From Cytophagales bacterium (GTDB lineage: Bacteria > Bacteroidota > Bacteroidia > Cytophagales > Microscillaceae): DNA of 64,000 nucleotides. Location of the stretch: NCBI GenBank assembly GCA_013298075.1, contig JAAFJG010000020.1, forward strand, positions 1 through 64,000. The letters run 5' to 3'. Under the pieces are notes generated by a model. It did no database searches. It was not told the DNA's origin and saw only the letters and a list, made by a program, of their open reading frames with translations. Made by a program: the position numbers and the translations under genes. Below, one piece after another: positions 10,802 to 19,615 of the stretch. The stretch's first letter is position 1. Each line of letters starts with the position of its first letter.

Positions 10802-11148
10802 GGCTCTTAGGAAATAGGAAATTTGTGTGGAATTTTTTTTGATTTTTTTGTTTAAATTGTCTTCAGATTTATTTGGAGGATAATAGAGTTTTTTAAATGG
10901 TAGCCAAAAATTGACAAAAATCATTAAAAATTCGAGAAAAAAGAAAAAAAATCCGTACTAGTCCGCTAAATCTGTGTTATCTGTGTGCTAAAATCTCTTT
11001 CATTTAAAAAATACTAATATATAATTCAATGGTTGGCTTTAGCCGAAAATCTCTACGTTTTTCCAATTGATATTTTTGTATATTTTCAAAATAAATAGTT
11101 ATTCATAGGTAGCCAAAATTAGCTCCGTGTAATAATTTCCTATGAGCC
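10802..11148 (+). repeat. Dispersed repeat family 1, copy A, with terminal inverted repeats
   Basis: The left end GGCTCTTAGGAAATA (10802-10816) is the inverse of the right end AATAATTTCCTATGAGCC (11131-11148). Inside are a degraded CCTCCAGAT/ATCTGGAGG palindrome (10861-10879) and TTGGCTTTAGCCGA (11033-11046). About 150 nt of extra sequence separates the two palindromes compared with copies D and E. The element fills most of the gap between menE and the T9SS gene; no gene was seen in the rest of that 800-nt gap apart from the sorting-domain remnant. Confidence 0.65.
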
Positions 11149-11194
11149 ACAAGTTTTTAATATATTTCCCGAAAAGTTTAAGAAAAACTAAACA

Positions 11195-12289
11195 CTAATA
11201 TACATTTCTTTTAATTTTTCCTGTTTCTGTTCTTTCAAATTTTTCTTTGAAAATAATTTTGGCAGGAATTTCAGTATTTGATAAAAATTTCGCTATTTCT
11301 TTAAAAAAAACATTGATTTTTTCATCTTTCCAAGTTATATTTGTTTCAATATATAAGACCAGTTTTTGTCCCCATTTTTTATCATCAATTCCAGAAATAA
11401 AAAATTCTTGATTATCAAAATAATCTTTTAAATATAAATAAATTAAATTTTCAATGGTTTCAGGATAGATTTTTTTTCCGCCAACATTGATAATGTTATC
11501 TATTCTACCCAACCATTTGAATTGTGAAGTTGACAACATTTCGACTACGTCATTGGTACTAATCCATTGATTATCAGTGAGAAAAGATTTTATTTCTAAA
11601 CAATTTTTTTCATTTTTTTGGATATAAATATTTTCTAAAATTTCAAAATAATCTTGTTTTTTTGATGTATTTAATAATTGTAACGCAAAATGCGAAATCG
11701 TTTCGGTCATACCAAAAGTAGCATAAACAGGTATCGGTAATTGTTCAATTTGTGTTTTCCATTCCAACGGAATACTCGCCCCACCAACAATTAAAGCCTT
11801 TGTTTTTTCAAATTTATGCCAAATATTTGGGTTATCTAACAACGATTTTAGCTGCACAGGAACGATTGCTCCAAAATAAAAAGCATCAATTTCTTCCCAA
11901 ATATTTTGTTTTGGAGCAATAATTATAGCATCCGCTTGCGTTTCGATGGCTCTGACTAACATCATTTTTCCTGCAATATAATCAGTAGAAAGAGGAATTA
12001 AAAAAAAATTTTCATTTTCTAAACCTAATTTTTTGATAGTTGCCAACGCACTCATTTTCATTTTTTGTTTAGAAATAATGATTTTTTTGGGTATTCCTGT
12101 CGATCCAGAAGTTTGTAACTGAAAATTTATTTCATTATTTTGGATATATTTTTGACAAAAATTGATAATTTTTATTTGCTCTTCGTGATAATTATTCGAA
12201 AATGAATTATTTTTTATTTCTTCCCAAGAAATAAATCGTTGCGAAAATTGAAAGTTAGAAAATTGAAAGTGTAAGCCTGTTGTTTTCAT
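11195..12289 (-). CDS. menE: o-Succinylbenzoate-CoA ligase (MenE-like AMP-binding enzyme)
   Basis: This is a 364-aa acyl-adenylate-forming enzyme. It has the phosphate loop TSGSTGIPKK near residue 60, the adenylation motif YATFGMTET near residue 190, the GRIDN hinge, and the C-terminal RTETGKIKRN catalytic-lysine motif. The short length lacks the N-terminal portion of E. coli MenE and matches the compact form found in Bacteroidota. It would activate o-succinylbenzoate with ATP and CoA in cytosolic menaquinone synthesis. No other men gene is in the window, so substrate assignment rests on family resemblance. The gene diverges from a hotdog thioesterase across a very short promoter region. Confidence 0.8.
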   Translation of the reverse strand: MKTTGLHFQFSNFQFSQRFISWEEIKNNSFSNNYHEEQIKIINFCQKYIQNNEINFQLQTSGSTGIPKKIIISKQKMKMSALATIKKLGLENENFFLIPLSTDYIAGKMMLVRAIETQADAIIIAPKQNIWEEIDAFYFGAIVPVQLKSLLDNPNIWHKFEKTKALIVGGASIPLEWKTQIEQLPIPVYATFGMTETISHFALQLLNTSKKQDYFEILENIYIQKNEKNCLEIKSFLTDNQWISTNDVVEMLSTSQFKWLGRIDNIINVGGKKIYPETIENLIYLYLKDYFDNQEFFISGIDDKKWGQKLVLYIETNITWKDEKINVFFKEIAKFLSNTEIPAKIIFKEKFERTETGKIKRNVY

Positions 12290-12309
12290 AAGTTTATATT
12301 TTTTTTAGT

Positions 12310-12317
12310 CAAATATA
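12310..12317 (-). promoter_or_regulatory. -7 promoter box TATATTTG for menE
   Basis: Minus-strand TATATTTG lies 21 nt upstream of the menE ATG. It is 11 nt from the plus-strand box at 12329, so the two divergent promoters must share their upstream DNA. Confidence 0.5.
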
Positions 12318-12328
12318 ATAATTTTAAC

Positions 12329-12336
12329 TATCTTTG
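12329..12336 (+). promoter_or_regulatory. -7 promoter box TATCTTTG for the thioesterase-xerD unit
   Basis: TATCTTTG lies 33 nt upstream of the ATG at 12369 and matches the Bacteroidota -7 consensus exactly. Confidence 0.55.
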
Positions 12337-12368
12337 TACCATAAAAGTTTAAAATATAGCATTAAATA

Positions 12369-12860
12369 ATGGTAAATAAAAATTTTATTCAAGCATATAT
12401 GGAAGAAAATATATGTTTTGGCTGCGGACAAAATCACCCCGAAGGACTAAAAATTGAAAGCGTTTGGGAAAAGGACGCGATGGTTTGTGAATGGATACCG
12501 ACAGAAAAATATCAAGGCTGGAAAGGATTGATGAATGGCGGAATTTTGGCAACTTTGATGGATTGTCACACGATGGCAACCGCTACCGCACACGCCTATA
12601 AAACTGAAAATAATAGAAAGTGGGACACATTGCCCATATATCGATATGCCACAGGCACGATGAGCATCAAATATTTGAAACCAACTTCTATCGATAAAAA
12701 AATTTTTTTGAAAGCAAAAATCAAAGAAGTAAAAGGAAAAAAGACGATTATTGCCTGCGAAATATGGTCAGGAGAAGAAAAAACAGCAGAGGGAGAAGTG
12801 GTTGCCATTCGTGTATTTGATAGTAGTTTGGAAAATGAAAATAATATTTTTAAAGGTTAA
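12369..12860 (+). CDS. PaaI/THEM4-type hotdog-fold acyl-CoA thioesterase (163 aa)
   Basis: The N-terminal CFGCGQNHPEGL is the Cys-x-x-Cys signature of a hotdog thioesterase subfamily. The central GWKGLMNGGILATLMDCH corresponds to the hotdog helix with its Gly-Gly turn and catalytic Asp/His region. Length fits a single hotdog domain. It should hydrolyse acyl-CoA thioesters in the cytosol; the physiological acyl group is unknown. Divergence from menE makes a link to menaquinone synthesis (DHNA-CoA hydrolysis) possible, but this is speculation. It is followed 4 nt later by xerD and is probably co-transcribed with it. Confidence 0.75.
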   Translation: MVNKNFIQAYMEENICFGCGQNHPEGLKIESVWEKDAMVCEWIPTEKYQGWKGLMNGGILATLMDCHTMATATAHAYKTENNRKWDTLPIYRYATGTMSIKYLKPTSIDKKIFLKAKIKEVKGKKTIIACEIWSGEEKTAEGEVVAIRVFDSSLENENNIFKG

Positions 12861-12864
12861 TATT

Positions 12865-13764
12865 ATGTCTTGGACAATTTATATACAACAATTTAAGCAA
12901 TATTTGATACTAGAAAGGAATTTTCAAAAAAATTCTTTAGATGCGTATTGGCGTGATGTTCAAAAATTAAAAGAATTTTTAGAAATTCATCAAATAGATA
13001 TTTCACCTTTGCAAATAGAAATCAATCATTTGACCAATTTTTTAAAATATTTGTCTGATTTAGGATTAGCAGAAATTTCGAAAGGAAGAATTTTATCAGG
13101 CGTAAAAGCATTTTTTAGATTTTTATTATTAGAAGATATTCTCAAAAATGATCCAAGTGAACTCTTAGAAACTCCCAAAATATTACGAAAATTACCTGAT
13201 ATTTTGAGCGTTGAAGAAGTAGATTTGATATTAAAAACGTTTGATTTATCTAGAAAAGATGATGCCCGAAATCGAGTCATTGTCGAAATTTTATATAGTT
13301 CAGGCTTGCGAGTTTCGGAAGTTGTTGGCTTAACTTTGAGTAGAATATACAAAGAAGAAGGCTTTTTGAAAGTCATTGGAAAAGGAAATAAAGAAAGATT
13401 TGTACCGATTGGCGAACAGGCTTTGCATTATTTAACTATTTATTTAGAAGAAATAAGACCAAATATTCCCATTAAACCAAAATGTCAAGATATTATTTTT
13501 TTGAATAGACGTGGAGGTAGTTTATCTCGCATTAGTGTTTTTACGGCTATTCAAAAAGCAACTTTATTAGCAGGAATTACGAAAAAAATTAGTCCACATA
13601 CATTTAGGCATACTTTTGCTACGCATTTGATAGAAGGTGGTGCAGATTTGAGAGCGGTTCAGGATATGTTAGGACACGAATCTATTACCACAACAGAACT
13701 TTATACGCATTTGGATAGAGATTATTTGAAACAAACAATTATCAATTTTCACCCAAGAAGCTGA
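12865..13764 (+). CDS. xerD: Site-specific tyrosine recombinase XerD
   Basis: The 299-aa chain has an N-terminal SAM-like core-binding domain (residues ~1-90) and a C-terminal catalytic domain. The catalytic set is complete: Arg in SSGLRVSEVVGL near 148, Lys in GKGNKERFVP near 172, HTFRH near 244-247, His in LGHES near 270 and Tyr in ELYTH near 279. These positions match E. coli XerD. It resolves chromosome dimers at dif. The ATG at 12865, 4 nt after the thioesterase stop, gives the normal length; an upstream in-frame start would overlap the thioesterase by 110 nt. No integron or phage features are nearby, which favours the housekeeping Xer role. Confidence 0.9.
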   Translation: MSWTIYIQQFKQYLILERNFQKNSLDAYWRDVQKLKEFLEIHQIDISPLQIEINHLTNFLKYLSDLGLAEISKGRILSGVKAFFRFLLLEDILKNDPSELLETPKILRKLPDILSVEEVDLILKTFDLSRKDDARNRVIVEILYSSGLRVSEVVGLTLSRIYKEEGFLKVIGKGNKERFVPIGEQALHYLTIYLEEIRPNIPIKPKCQDIIFLNRRGGSLSRISVFTAIQKATLLAGITKKISPHTFRHTFATHLIEGGADLRAVQDMLGHESITTTELYTHLDRDYLKQTIINFHPRS

Positions 13765-14386
13765 AAATAAGTTTAGGGAGCATCTAAAAAATAAATTGCC
13801 CAAGTGTTAATAAATTTGTCTTTTATTTTTGGAAATATACCACATATCTAAAACGCAGGCGTTTTAAATATGTAAATAAGTAATATTTTATTGGGAAAAT
13901 ATTTTTTACTTTGATAACAAAGTTTCTTTTATGTTTAGAATAATGTTATAAAATTATTTCAAGATTTTTAAAACTTTCAAGGAATAATAAAATAAATATT
14001 TATTTACAAAATTATAAATTCACTATCAAACTAAACATTTTAAGACAAATTTATCTGTAAATGCTTTCTTAAAAATAACTTCATTGTTTAGATTACCTAA
14101 CATATTGGATATGATTTTTTTTGTTTATAATTTTTATCTTGAACCTTTCATAGTTCTTGTACAAAATTACATAAAAATATTGAAATGATTTGTTCTTTGA
14201 TATTTTTTCTTAAAAATCAATCATTTTATCAAAAAATAGAACATTACAACACAACAATATAAGCTTAAAAGAAAATATTTAAAAAAAATGATAAATTATC
14301 TATAAAAAAATATATCTTTGCAAAAAAAAACCCTAATTCAATTAAAAAAATCCTTTTGATAGGGCAAAAAGGACAGAAAATATAGT
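13765..14386. other. 622-nt intergenic region before accA with repeat ends and a hairpin
   Basis: No coding frame is credible here. At 13776-13802 there is a sequence (GGGAGCATCTAAAAAATAAA, then TTGCCC) nearly identical to the end of repeat family 2 at 20575. ACATAT-x-TAAAACGC / GCGTTTTAAATATGT forms a hairpin at 13842-13873. AAATTTGTCTTTTA (13812) is inverted near 14039 (TTTTAAGACAAATTT). The last 70 nt hold the accA promoter. Confidence 0.45.
14313..14320 (+). promoter_or_regulatory. -7 promoter box TATCTTTG for accA
   Basis: TATCTTTGC lies 66 nt upstream of the accA ATG and matches TAnnTTTG. Confidence 0.55.
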
Positions 14387-15340
14387 ATGTTACTTGATTT
14401 TGAACAGCCGATTGCAGATTTTGAATCAAAACTAAATTCATTTAAGGAATTAAATGCTAAAAATTTAGAAAATCAAGCAATACAACAAGCCATCAATACA
14501 TTTGAACAAGAACTTATCAAACTCAAAAAAGAAACTTTTGAGAATTTGACACGTTGGCAAAGAGTACAACTTTCAAGACACCCTGAAAGACCTTATACCT
14601 TAGATTACCTCGAAAATATTTGTGAAGAATTTATCGAAATTCATGGCGATAGAAATTTTGCTGATGACCCCGCAATGATTGGCGGTTTTGGAACAATTGA
14701 AGGGCAAACGGTAATGTTTATCGGACAACAAAAAGGACGAAACACAAAGCAAAGACAATATCGTAATTTTGGAATGGCAAATCCTGAAGGATATAGAAAA
14801 GCACTTAGATTGATGAAAATGGCTGAGAAATTTGATAAACCTGTGGTTTGTTTGATTGATACGCCGGGCGCATTCCCAGGTATTGAAGCCGAAGAACGAG
14901 GACAAGCAGAAGCAATAGCACGAAATATCAGAGATATGTTTATGTTGAAAGTGCCTGTCATTTGTATTATTATTGGAGAAGGAGCTTCGGGTGGAGCATT
15001 AGGCATTGCGATTGGTGATAAAGTTTTGATGCTCGAAAATACTTGGTATTCGGTTATTTCGCCTGAATCTTGCTCATCAATTTTATGGAGAAGTTGGGAA
15101 TATAAAGAACAAGCCGCACAAGCTTTGAAACCAACTGCCAAAGATATGTTAGGTTTTGGATTGATTGATGGCATTATTCCCGAACCTTTGGGCGGAGCGC
15201 ATACCAATCCAAAGGAAACTTTTGACACTGTTAAAAAAGTAATTATTGATGAATTGACCAAATTATCAGCAGCATCTCCACAAGAAAGAATTTTGAATAG
15301 AATAGAAAAATTTGGAAAAATGGGCGTTTTTGTCGAATAA
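14387..15340 (+). CDS. accA: Acetyl-CoA carboxylase carboxyltransferase subunit alpha
   Basis: The 317-aa protein has the normal AccA length. Conserved stretches include [18 protein letters not shown] near the N-terminus, [38 protein letters not shown] (the oxyanion and CoA site) and [10 protein letters not shown]. With AccD it transfers CO2 from carboxybiotin to acetyl-CoA to give malonyl-CoA, the first step of fatty acid synthesis. accD and accBC are not in the window, as is common in Bacteroidota where accA stands alone. It has its own -7 box and a hairpin terminator. Confidence 0.95.
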   Translation: MLLDFEQPIADFESKLNSFKELNAKNLENQAIQQAINTFEQELIKLKKETFENLTRWQRVQLSRHPERPYTLDYLENICEEFIEIHGDRNFADDPAMIGGFGTIEGQTVMFIGQQKGRNTKQRQYRNFGMANPEGYRKALRLMKMAEKFDKPVVCLIDTPGAFPGIEAEERGQAEAIARNIRDMFMLKVPVICIIIGEGASGGALGIAIGDKVLMLENTWYSVISPESCSSILWRSWEYKEQAAQALKPTAKDMLGFGLIDGIIPEPLGGAHTNPKETFDTVKKVIIDELTKLSAASPQERILNRIEKFGKMGVFVE

Positions 15341-15363
15341 ATTTTCATTTTTTTCTTATAAAG

Positions 15364-15399
15364 ATAACTTCTCATTTTTTATTTTGAGAAGTTATTTTA
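15364..15399 (+). terminator. Hairpin terminator of accA
   Basis: ATAACTTCTCA pairs perfectly with TGAGAAGTTAT and is followed by TTTT, 24 nt after the accA stop. Confidence 0.65.
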
Positions 15400-15490
15400 A
15401 AATCAAATAGATATTTAACAAAATTATTAACATTTTGTAATAAATAAGAAAAACTATTGACTAAATAAGAAAATAACTGAATAATTTGTA

Positions 15491-16462
15491 ATGAGTTTAG
15501 ATAAAAACAGCACAAACGATTTTATTTTAGATGTGCAACATGTAAGTAAAATGTACGCAACGCATCAAGCCTTAAAAGATGTGAGTTTGAGTGTGCCAAG
15601 AGGACAAATATTTGGTCTTTTGGGTCCAAATGGTGCAGGAAAAAGTACCTTAATTCGTATTATTACCCAAATTATTAGGCGTGATGGAGGCGAAATTTCA
15701 TTCAATAACAAACCTTTAAACCCGAATGATGCCGAAAATATTGGCTATCTTCCCGAAGAAAGAGGTTTGTATAAAAAAATGAAAGTAGGCGAACAACTGC
15801 TTTATCTGGCAAGACTGAAAGGACTGCACAAAAACGAAGCCATGGAAAGATTAAAAATTTGGTTCGAAAAATTTGATATAAAACCTTGGTGGAATAAAAA
15901 AGTAGAAGATTTATCAAAAGGTATGCAACAAAAAATTCAATTTGTGGCTACTGTTTTAAGCAAACCTGCCTTATTGATTTTAGATGAACCATTTTCTGGT
16001 TTTGACCCAATCAATGCCAATATCATCAAAGATGAAATTTTGGAAATGAAAAGAAATGGAACTACTATTATTTTCTCCACACACAGAATGGAAAGCGTAG
16101 AAGAATTATGCGACCACGTGGCACTCATTAATAAATCCGAAAAAATATTAGACGGCTCAAAAAAAGACATCAAAAATAGTTACAAAACCAACGTTTATCA
16201 AATAGAACACGCCAAAAATATCGAAAATTTGGGTGATAAATTTGAGGTTTTGGAAACTGAAAATGTTGATGACCATTTTTTATCGTATATTCAAGCAAAA
16301 CAAAGCGGATTGAGCAATGAATTATTGCATCATTTAATCAATCAAACAGAAATTATTAGTTTTCAAGAAAGAATTCCTTCTTTCAATGATATTTTCATTA
16401 TGTTAGTTACGGGCAAAACAACTTATAAAAACACTCAACAAGAAGTTCAACACTATGAATAA
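15491..16462 (+). CDS. ABC transporter ATP-binding protein, NatA/ABC-2 exporter type
   Basis: The 323-aa ATPase has Walker A GPNGAGKST (residues 45-53), the Q-loop, signature LSKGMQQK, Walker B LLILDEPFSGFDP and H-loop STHRM. A C-terminal extension of ~80 residues after the nucleotide-binding domain matches the DUF4162-like tail of NatA/multidrug ATPases. It overlaps the permease gene by 8 nt, so the two are translationally coupled and form one exporter. The substrate is not predictable; Na+ or antibiotic export are known roles in the family. Confidence 0.85.
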   Translation: MSLDKNSTNDFILDVQHVSKMYATHQALKDVSLSVPRGQIFGLLGPNGAGKSTLIRIITQIIRRDGGEISFNNKPLNPNDAENIGYLPEERGLYKKMKVGEQLLYLARLKGLHKNEAMERLKIWFEKFDIKPWWNKKVEDLSKGMQQKIQFVATVLSKPALLILDEPFSGFDPINANIIKDEILEMKRNGTTIIFSTHRMESVEELCDHVALINKSEKILDGSKKDIKNSYKTNVYQIEHAKNIENLGDKFEVLETENVDDHFLSYIQAKQSGLSNELLHHLINQTEIISFQERIPSFNDIFIMLVTGKTTYKNTQQEVQHYE

Positions 16463-17804
16463 GATTTGGTTAGTTATCCAACGAGAATATGTAATCAGAG
16501 TACGCAATAAAACTTTTTTATTGACTACTTTTTTAACTCCGCTGCTTTTTGCTGCTTTATTTATTATTCCGATTTTGTTGATGGTGTCTTCTACAAGCAA
16601 TAAAATAGTGGAAGTAGTCGATGATGGCAATTTATTTGAAACAAAATTGAAAGGAAAAAATGAATTTGTGGCTAAAAAAAATAAAATGTCTGGCGAAGAA
16701 ATTATTTTTGAAAAAAGTAAATTCAAAACCATCGAAGAAGCAAAAAAATCATTCAAAGAATCCAAAAAATATGCTTTGTTATATGTACCAAAAATCGATA
16801 TCGAAAAACCAAAAGGCGTACAAATTTTTGCTGAAAAAGGATTAAGCGTAGAAGTAGAATCACAAATTACGCAAGTAGTAGAATCTACGATTGAAGAAGC
16901 AAAAATCATAAAATTTGGCATCGATAAACAAATGTTAGACAAAGTAAAAACTGATTTAGACGTAGAAACACTCAAAACTACAGGTGAGCAAAATAATTCT
17001 GCTTTGTTGTATGGCGTAGGTTTTGGAGGGGGAATTATTATTTATATGGCAGTTTTTATTTATGGGGCGATTGTGATGCGTGGCGTAGTAGAAGAAAAAT
17101 CGAGCAAAATTATCGAAGTAATTATTTCATCTGTTAGACCTTTTCAGTTGATGATGGGCAAAATTTTGGGCATTGCTTTGGTTGGTTTGACGCAGTTTGC
17201 TTTGTGGATAATATTGACGATAGTGATTGTTATGGGTGTTACGCCATTTTTGGGAGCGGATAAAATGGCAGAACAACAAATGAAACAAAGTACAGAAATG
17301 TTGAACGAAAAACAAGCAAAAGAAGTTGATAAAAAAACTAAAAAAGCATTGAGTGGTATCAATAATATTACCAAAGATTTGCCGATTGTGAAGTTGGTTA
17401 CGTGTTTTGTGTTATATTTTATTGGTGGATATTTGATGTATAGTGCTTTGTTTGCAGCGGTTGCTTCTTCGGTAGATACAGAAGTCGAGGCACAGCAATT
17501 TACTACGCCTATTTCGATGCCTTTGATAATTTCGTTTGTGATGGGGCAATTTATTTTGCGTGAGCCTGATGGAGCGATTGCTTTTTGGTTGTCTATTTTT
17601 CCATTGACTTCGCCTGTGGTGATGATGATGCGATTGCCTTTTGATGTTCCTTTATGGCAATTATTTTTATCTATTTCATTGTTATTTTTAGGTTTTGTGG
17701 GTGCGGTTTGGTTAGCAGGTCGTATTTATAGAGTAGGAATTTTGACGCATGGCGAAAAAATTACTTATAAAAAATTATATCAATGGTTGTTTTTAAAAAT
17801 ATAG
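16455..17804 (+). CDS. ABC-2 type permease, NatB-like (449 aa)
   Basis: A first membrane segment (about 20-45) is followed by a large extracytoplasmic domain (~46-180) and then five to six membrane segments in the C-terminal half, the ABC-2/NatB layout. The phrase GAIVMRGVVEEKSSKIIEVIISSVRPFQ contains the conserved EEK...EVI...P element of ABC-2 permeases. It partners the ATPase encoded immediately upstream, with overlapping ends. The substrate is unknown. Confidence 0.85.
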   Translation: MNKIWLVIQREYVIRVRNKTFLLTTFLTPLLFAALFIIPILLMVSSTSNKIVEVVDDGNLFETKLKGKNEFVAKKNKMSGEEIIFEKSKFKTIEEAKKSFKESKKYALLYVPKIDIEKPKGVQIFAEKGLSVEVESQITQVVESTIEEAKIIKFGIDKQMLDKVKTDLDVETLKTTGEQNNSALLYGVGFGGGIIIYMAVFIYGAIVMRGVVEEKSSKIIEVIISSVRPFQLMMGKILGIALVGLTQFALWIILTIVIVMGVTPFLGADKMAEQQMKQSTEMLNEKQAKEVDKKTKKALSGINNITKDLPIVKLVTCFVLYFIGGYLMYSALFAAVASSVDTEVEAQQFTTPISMPLIISFVMGQFILREPDGAIAFWLSIFPLTSPVVMMMRLPFDVPLWQLFLSISLLFLGFVGAVWLAGRIYRVGILTHGEKITYKKLYQWLFLKI

Positions 17805-17828
17805 ATTTTGTAAATATTTGATACAATT

Positions 17829-17868
17829 AAAAAAAGACTATTCCAATTTTTTTGGATAGTCTTTTTTT
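17829..17868 (+). terminator. Hairpin terminator of the ABC exporter operon
   Basis: AAAAAGACTATTCCAA pairs with TTGGATAGTCTTTTTTT, 25 nt past the permease stop. Confidence 0.7.
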
Positions 17869-17932
17869 GGTTTAATTGATAGTTCAAAAAAATATAATTT
17901 CTTAATTTATATGATAATTGACAAAATATAAT

Positions 17933-17940
17933 TAAATTTG
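17933..17940 (+). promoter_or_regulatory. -7 promoter box TAAATTTG for the 3-HAO gene
   Basis: TAAATTTGC lies 29 nt upstream of the ATG at 17970, in TAnnTTTG form. Confidence 0.5.
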
Positions 17941-17969
17941 CTTTTCATTCTCAAAAAACGTTTTTTTAT

Positions 17970-18497
17970 ATGGAAACATTTAACGTAAAAAATTTATTAC
18001 AATGGGTAGAGGAAAATAAAGACAAACTCAAACCACCTGTTGGCAATTTAGAAATTTATCCTAATGGAGATTTTATCGTAATGGCTGTCGGAGGTCCCAA
18101 TAGTCGCAAAGATTATCATTACAATCAAACGCCTGAATTTTTTTATCAAATAAAAGGAAATATTATTTTAAAAATCATCGAAAATAATGAATTTAAAGAT
18201 ATTCATATTAACGAAGGTGATATTTATTTATTAAATCCAAACACTCCCCATTCTCCACAAAGAAAAGCAGACACCATTGGGTTGGTTATCGAACAAAAAC
18301 GTACTGAAAATCAATTTGATAAATTTCAATGGTATTGTGAAAATTGTGAAAATCTTTTGCATGAGGCGGTTGTGCATGTAGGCGATATTGTCAAACAACT
18401 TCCTGAGATTTTTAAAAATTTTTATGGTAATGTAGATGTAAGAACGTGCCAAAAATGTAATACTTTGATGGAAGAACCTAAAAAAACAGTGGCTTAA
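17970..18497 (+). CDS. nbaC: 3-Hydroxyanthranilate 3,4-dioxygenase
   Basis: The 175-aa cupin has iron ligands His50 and Glu56 (DYHYNQTPEFFYQ) and His94 (NTPHSPQR), with the substrate Arg46 just before the first ligand. The C-terminal rubredoxin-like metal site is complete: C123-x-x-C126 and C160-x-x-C163. This matches the bacterial form of the enzyme, which opens 3-hydroxyanthranilate to the quinolinate precursor. In this phylum it usually serves NAD synthesis from tryptophan through the kynurenine route. No other kynurenine gene is in the window and the gene has its own promoter box. The nbaC symbol is used for bacterial homologues; haaO is the animal name. Confidence 0.9.
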   Translation: METFNVKNLLQWVEENKDKLKPPVGNLEIYPNGDFIVMAVGGPNSRKDYHYNQTPEFFYQIKGNIILKIIENNEFKDIHINEGDIYLLNPNTPHSPQRKADTIGLVIEQKRTENQFDKFQWYCENCENLLHEAVVHVGDIVKQLPEIFKNFYGNVDVRTCQKCNTLMEEPKKTVA

Positions 18498-18531
18498 AAA
18501 TATATTTTTTTGAAACATTTTATTTGAATTG

Positions 18532-18650
18532 CCTCCAGATTTATCTGGAGGACAATATAAAATTCAATTATTGGCTTTAGCCAAAATATTTATGTTTTTC
18601 AAATCGATATTTTTCTATTTTTTCAGCGCCAATTTCTACAAATCATTAAA
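18532..18650 (+). repeat. Dispersed repeat family 1, copy B (core only)
   Basis: The two diagnostic palindromes are intact: CCTCCAGATTTATCTGGAGG (18532-18551) and TTGGCTTTAGCCAA (18571-18584). They are spaced as in copies D and E and followed by the shared AAATCGATATTTTT-like stretch. The GGTTCTTAGG-type ends were not found, so this copy is trimmed. It starts 35 nt after the 3-HAO stop and may serve as its terminator. Confidence 0.6.
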
Positions 18651-18754
18651 AAATTATATTTTAGGATTCTATTTCATCTATAAGTTATTGGAGATTTTTT
18701 TCGCTTAAATAAAATTTTTGAGATAAATCATTCGGATTATACTTTCTCTTTTCT

Positions 18755-18868
18755 CCTCGGTCTGTGGCACACAGACCGAAATAACTTAGTAACTTTTGTC
18801 TCAGTCTATGTTTATTTTGGTCTGTGTGCCAGTAACTTTTGTTTCGGTCTGTGTGCCACAGACCAAGG
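18755..18868. repeat. Inverted repeat of GGTCTGTG palindromes
   Basis: GGTCTGTGGCACACAGACC (18759-18777) and GGTCTGTGTGCCACAGACC (18846-18864) are each hairpins and together form inverted arms of a larger dyad. A third partial copy starts at 18819. AGTAACTTTTGT occurs twice inside (18789 and 18831). GC content is far above the surroundings. A 67-codon minus-strand reading frame across this block is made of the repeats and is not treated as a gene. Confidence 0.6.
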
Positions 18869-18916
18869 AGTAAACTACAAGACTTCAAAAAAAGCCTTAT
18901 AATTTTATAGAAAACA

Positions 18917-19070
18917 TTAAAGTTCCATAATATCTAATTCTACTTTTACGACTTCAATAGTTGTGCCATTGGGAAAGACTTCTACAATGTAAATATTCTG
19001 TAGATTATTAAAATAACTAACTACTGAGAACTTCGGAAATCTTTTTTTAAATAATTATATTTGCTATATT
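18917..19070 (-). pseudogene. Unidentified C-terminal gene remnant
   Basis: An open minus-strand frame of about 50 codons without a start codon ends at 18917. It includes FPKFSVVSYFNN and IYIVEVFPNGTTIEVVKVEL before the stop. The composition looks protein-like rather than random, but no family was recognised. It probably is the tail of a lost gene. The rest of the 18498-19285 gap contains repeats and AT-rich sequence. Confidence 0.3.
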
Positions 19071-19325
19071 TAAAAATTAAAGATATAAAATTTTGTTTAA
19101 TTATAAAATTTAAAATAAAATTTTGTTTTTATTCTCTATAATTATTTATAGTAAAAATATAAATTAGTTTTTTATATTCAATTTCAAAATAATTATGATA
19201 AAATAGATGAAAAAAATATCAGAATCTGTTTTTATAATCACTTTAAGTCTTTTTAAACGTTATAATTTATTGTAAATATTATGTTTTAAGTATATTTAAG
19301 CCATAAATTAAAGATTTCCGAAGTA
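19022..19325. repeat. Short inverted repeat pair around AT-rich DNA
   Basis: GAGAACTTCGGAAATCTTT at 19025 is inverted near 19303 (AAAGATTTCCGAAGTATTC). The 250 nt in between are about 85% AT and contain no gene. The right arm lies inside the 3' end of the small lipoprotein gene, so this may be a scar of an inverted partial duplication. Confidence 0.35.
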
Positions 19326-19615
19326 TTCAGAACTTTGTTATTTTGGGTGGTAGTTAAATCTGCTGACAAATAATTTCCATTGTATAGAATAGGTACTTCT
19401 ACAAAATCCATTTGATAATGTTTTTGCCAACTTGCTTTGCTCCAATCATAAACAATTTTGGTAGTGTCCATTGATTTTAGCCTTGATGATGCTTTTTGTT
19501 GGTTTTTAAACCAATTTTTTGCTTTGTTAATCAATACTTGGGCATTTTTTTCGGGAATTACTTCCTCTTTTTTAGGCGAACAAGAAAATACAAAGAATGA
19601 TAATAAAATTACCAA
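19286..19615 (-). CDS. Small putative lipoprotein (109 aa), start uncertain
   Basis: The N-terminus is hydrophobic and ends in the lipobox-like FVFSCS, with Cys about residue 12 followed by a charged stretch (PKKEE). The rest is polar with no family recognised. The first usable start is a TTG; upstream in-frame codons continue for 12 residues to a stop with no ATG, so the gene may begin at TTG or be 5' truncated. If expressed it would be an envelope lipoprotein. An imperfect promoter-like TTCCTTTGC lies upstream. Confidence 0.5.
   Translation of the reverse strand: MVILLSFFVFSCSPKKEEVIPEKNAQVLINKAKNWFKNQQKASSRLKSMDTTKIVYDWSKASWQKHYQMDFVEVPILYNGNYLSADLTTTQNNKVLNTSEIFNLWLKYT

Noticed and set aside
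13812-14052. A 240-bp transposable element with AAATTTGTCTT inverted ends before accA
   Set aside because: Only 11-14 nt match, in very AT-rich DNA; no target duplication or second copy in the window.
14641-15375. Long open frame on the strand opposite accA
   Set aside because: It is the antisense shadow of a strongly conserved gene and has no recognisable protein features.
16403-16975. Long open frame opposite the ABC exporter genes
   Set aside because: Antisense to two well-supported coding genes; hydrophobic composition reflects the complementary strand only.
18685-18888. 67-codon minus-strand frame
   Set aside because: It is built from the GGTCTGTG palindromes and has no protein-like composition.
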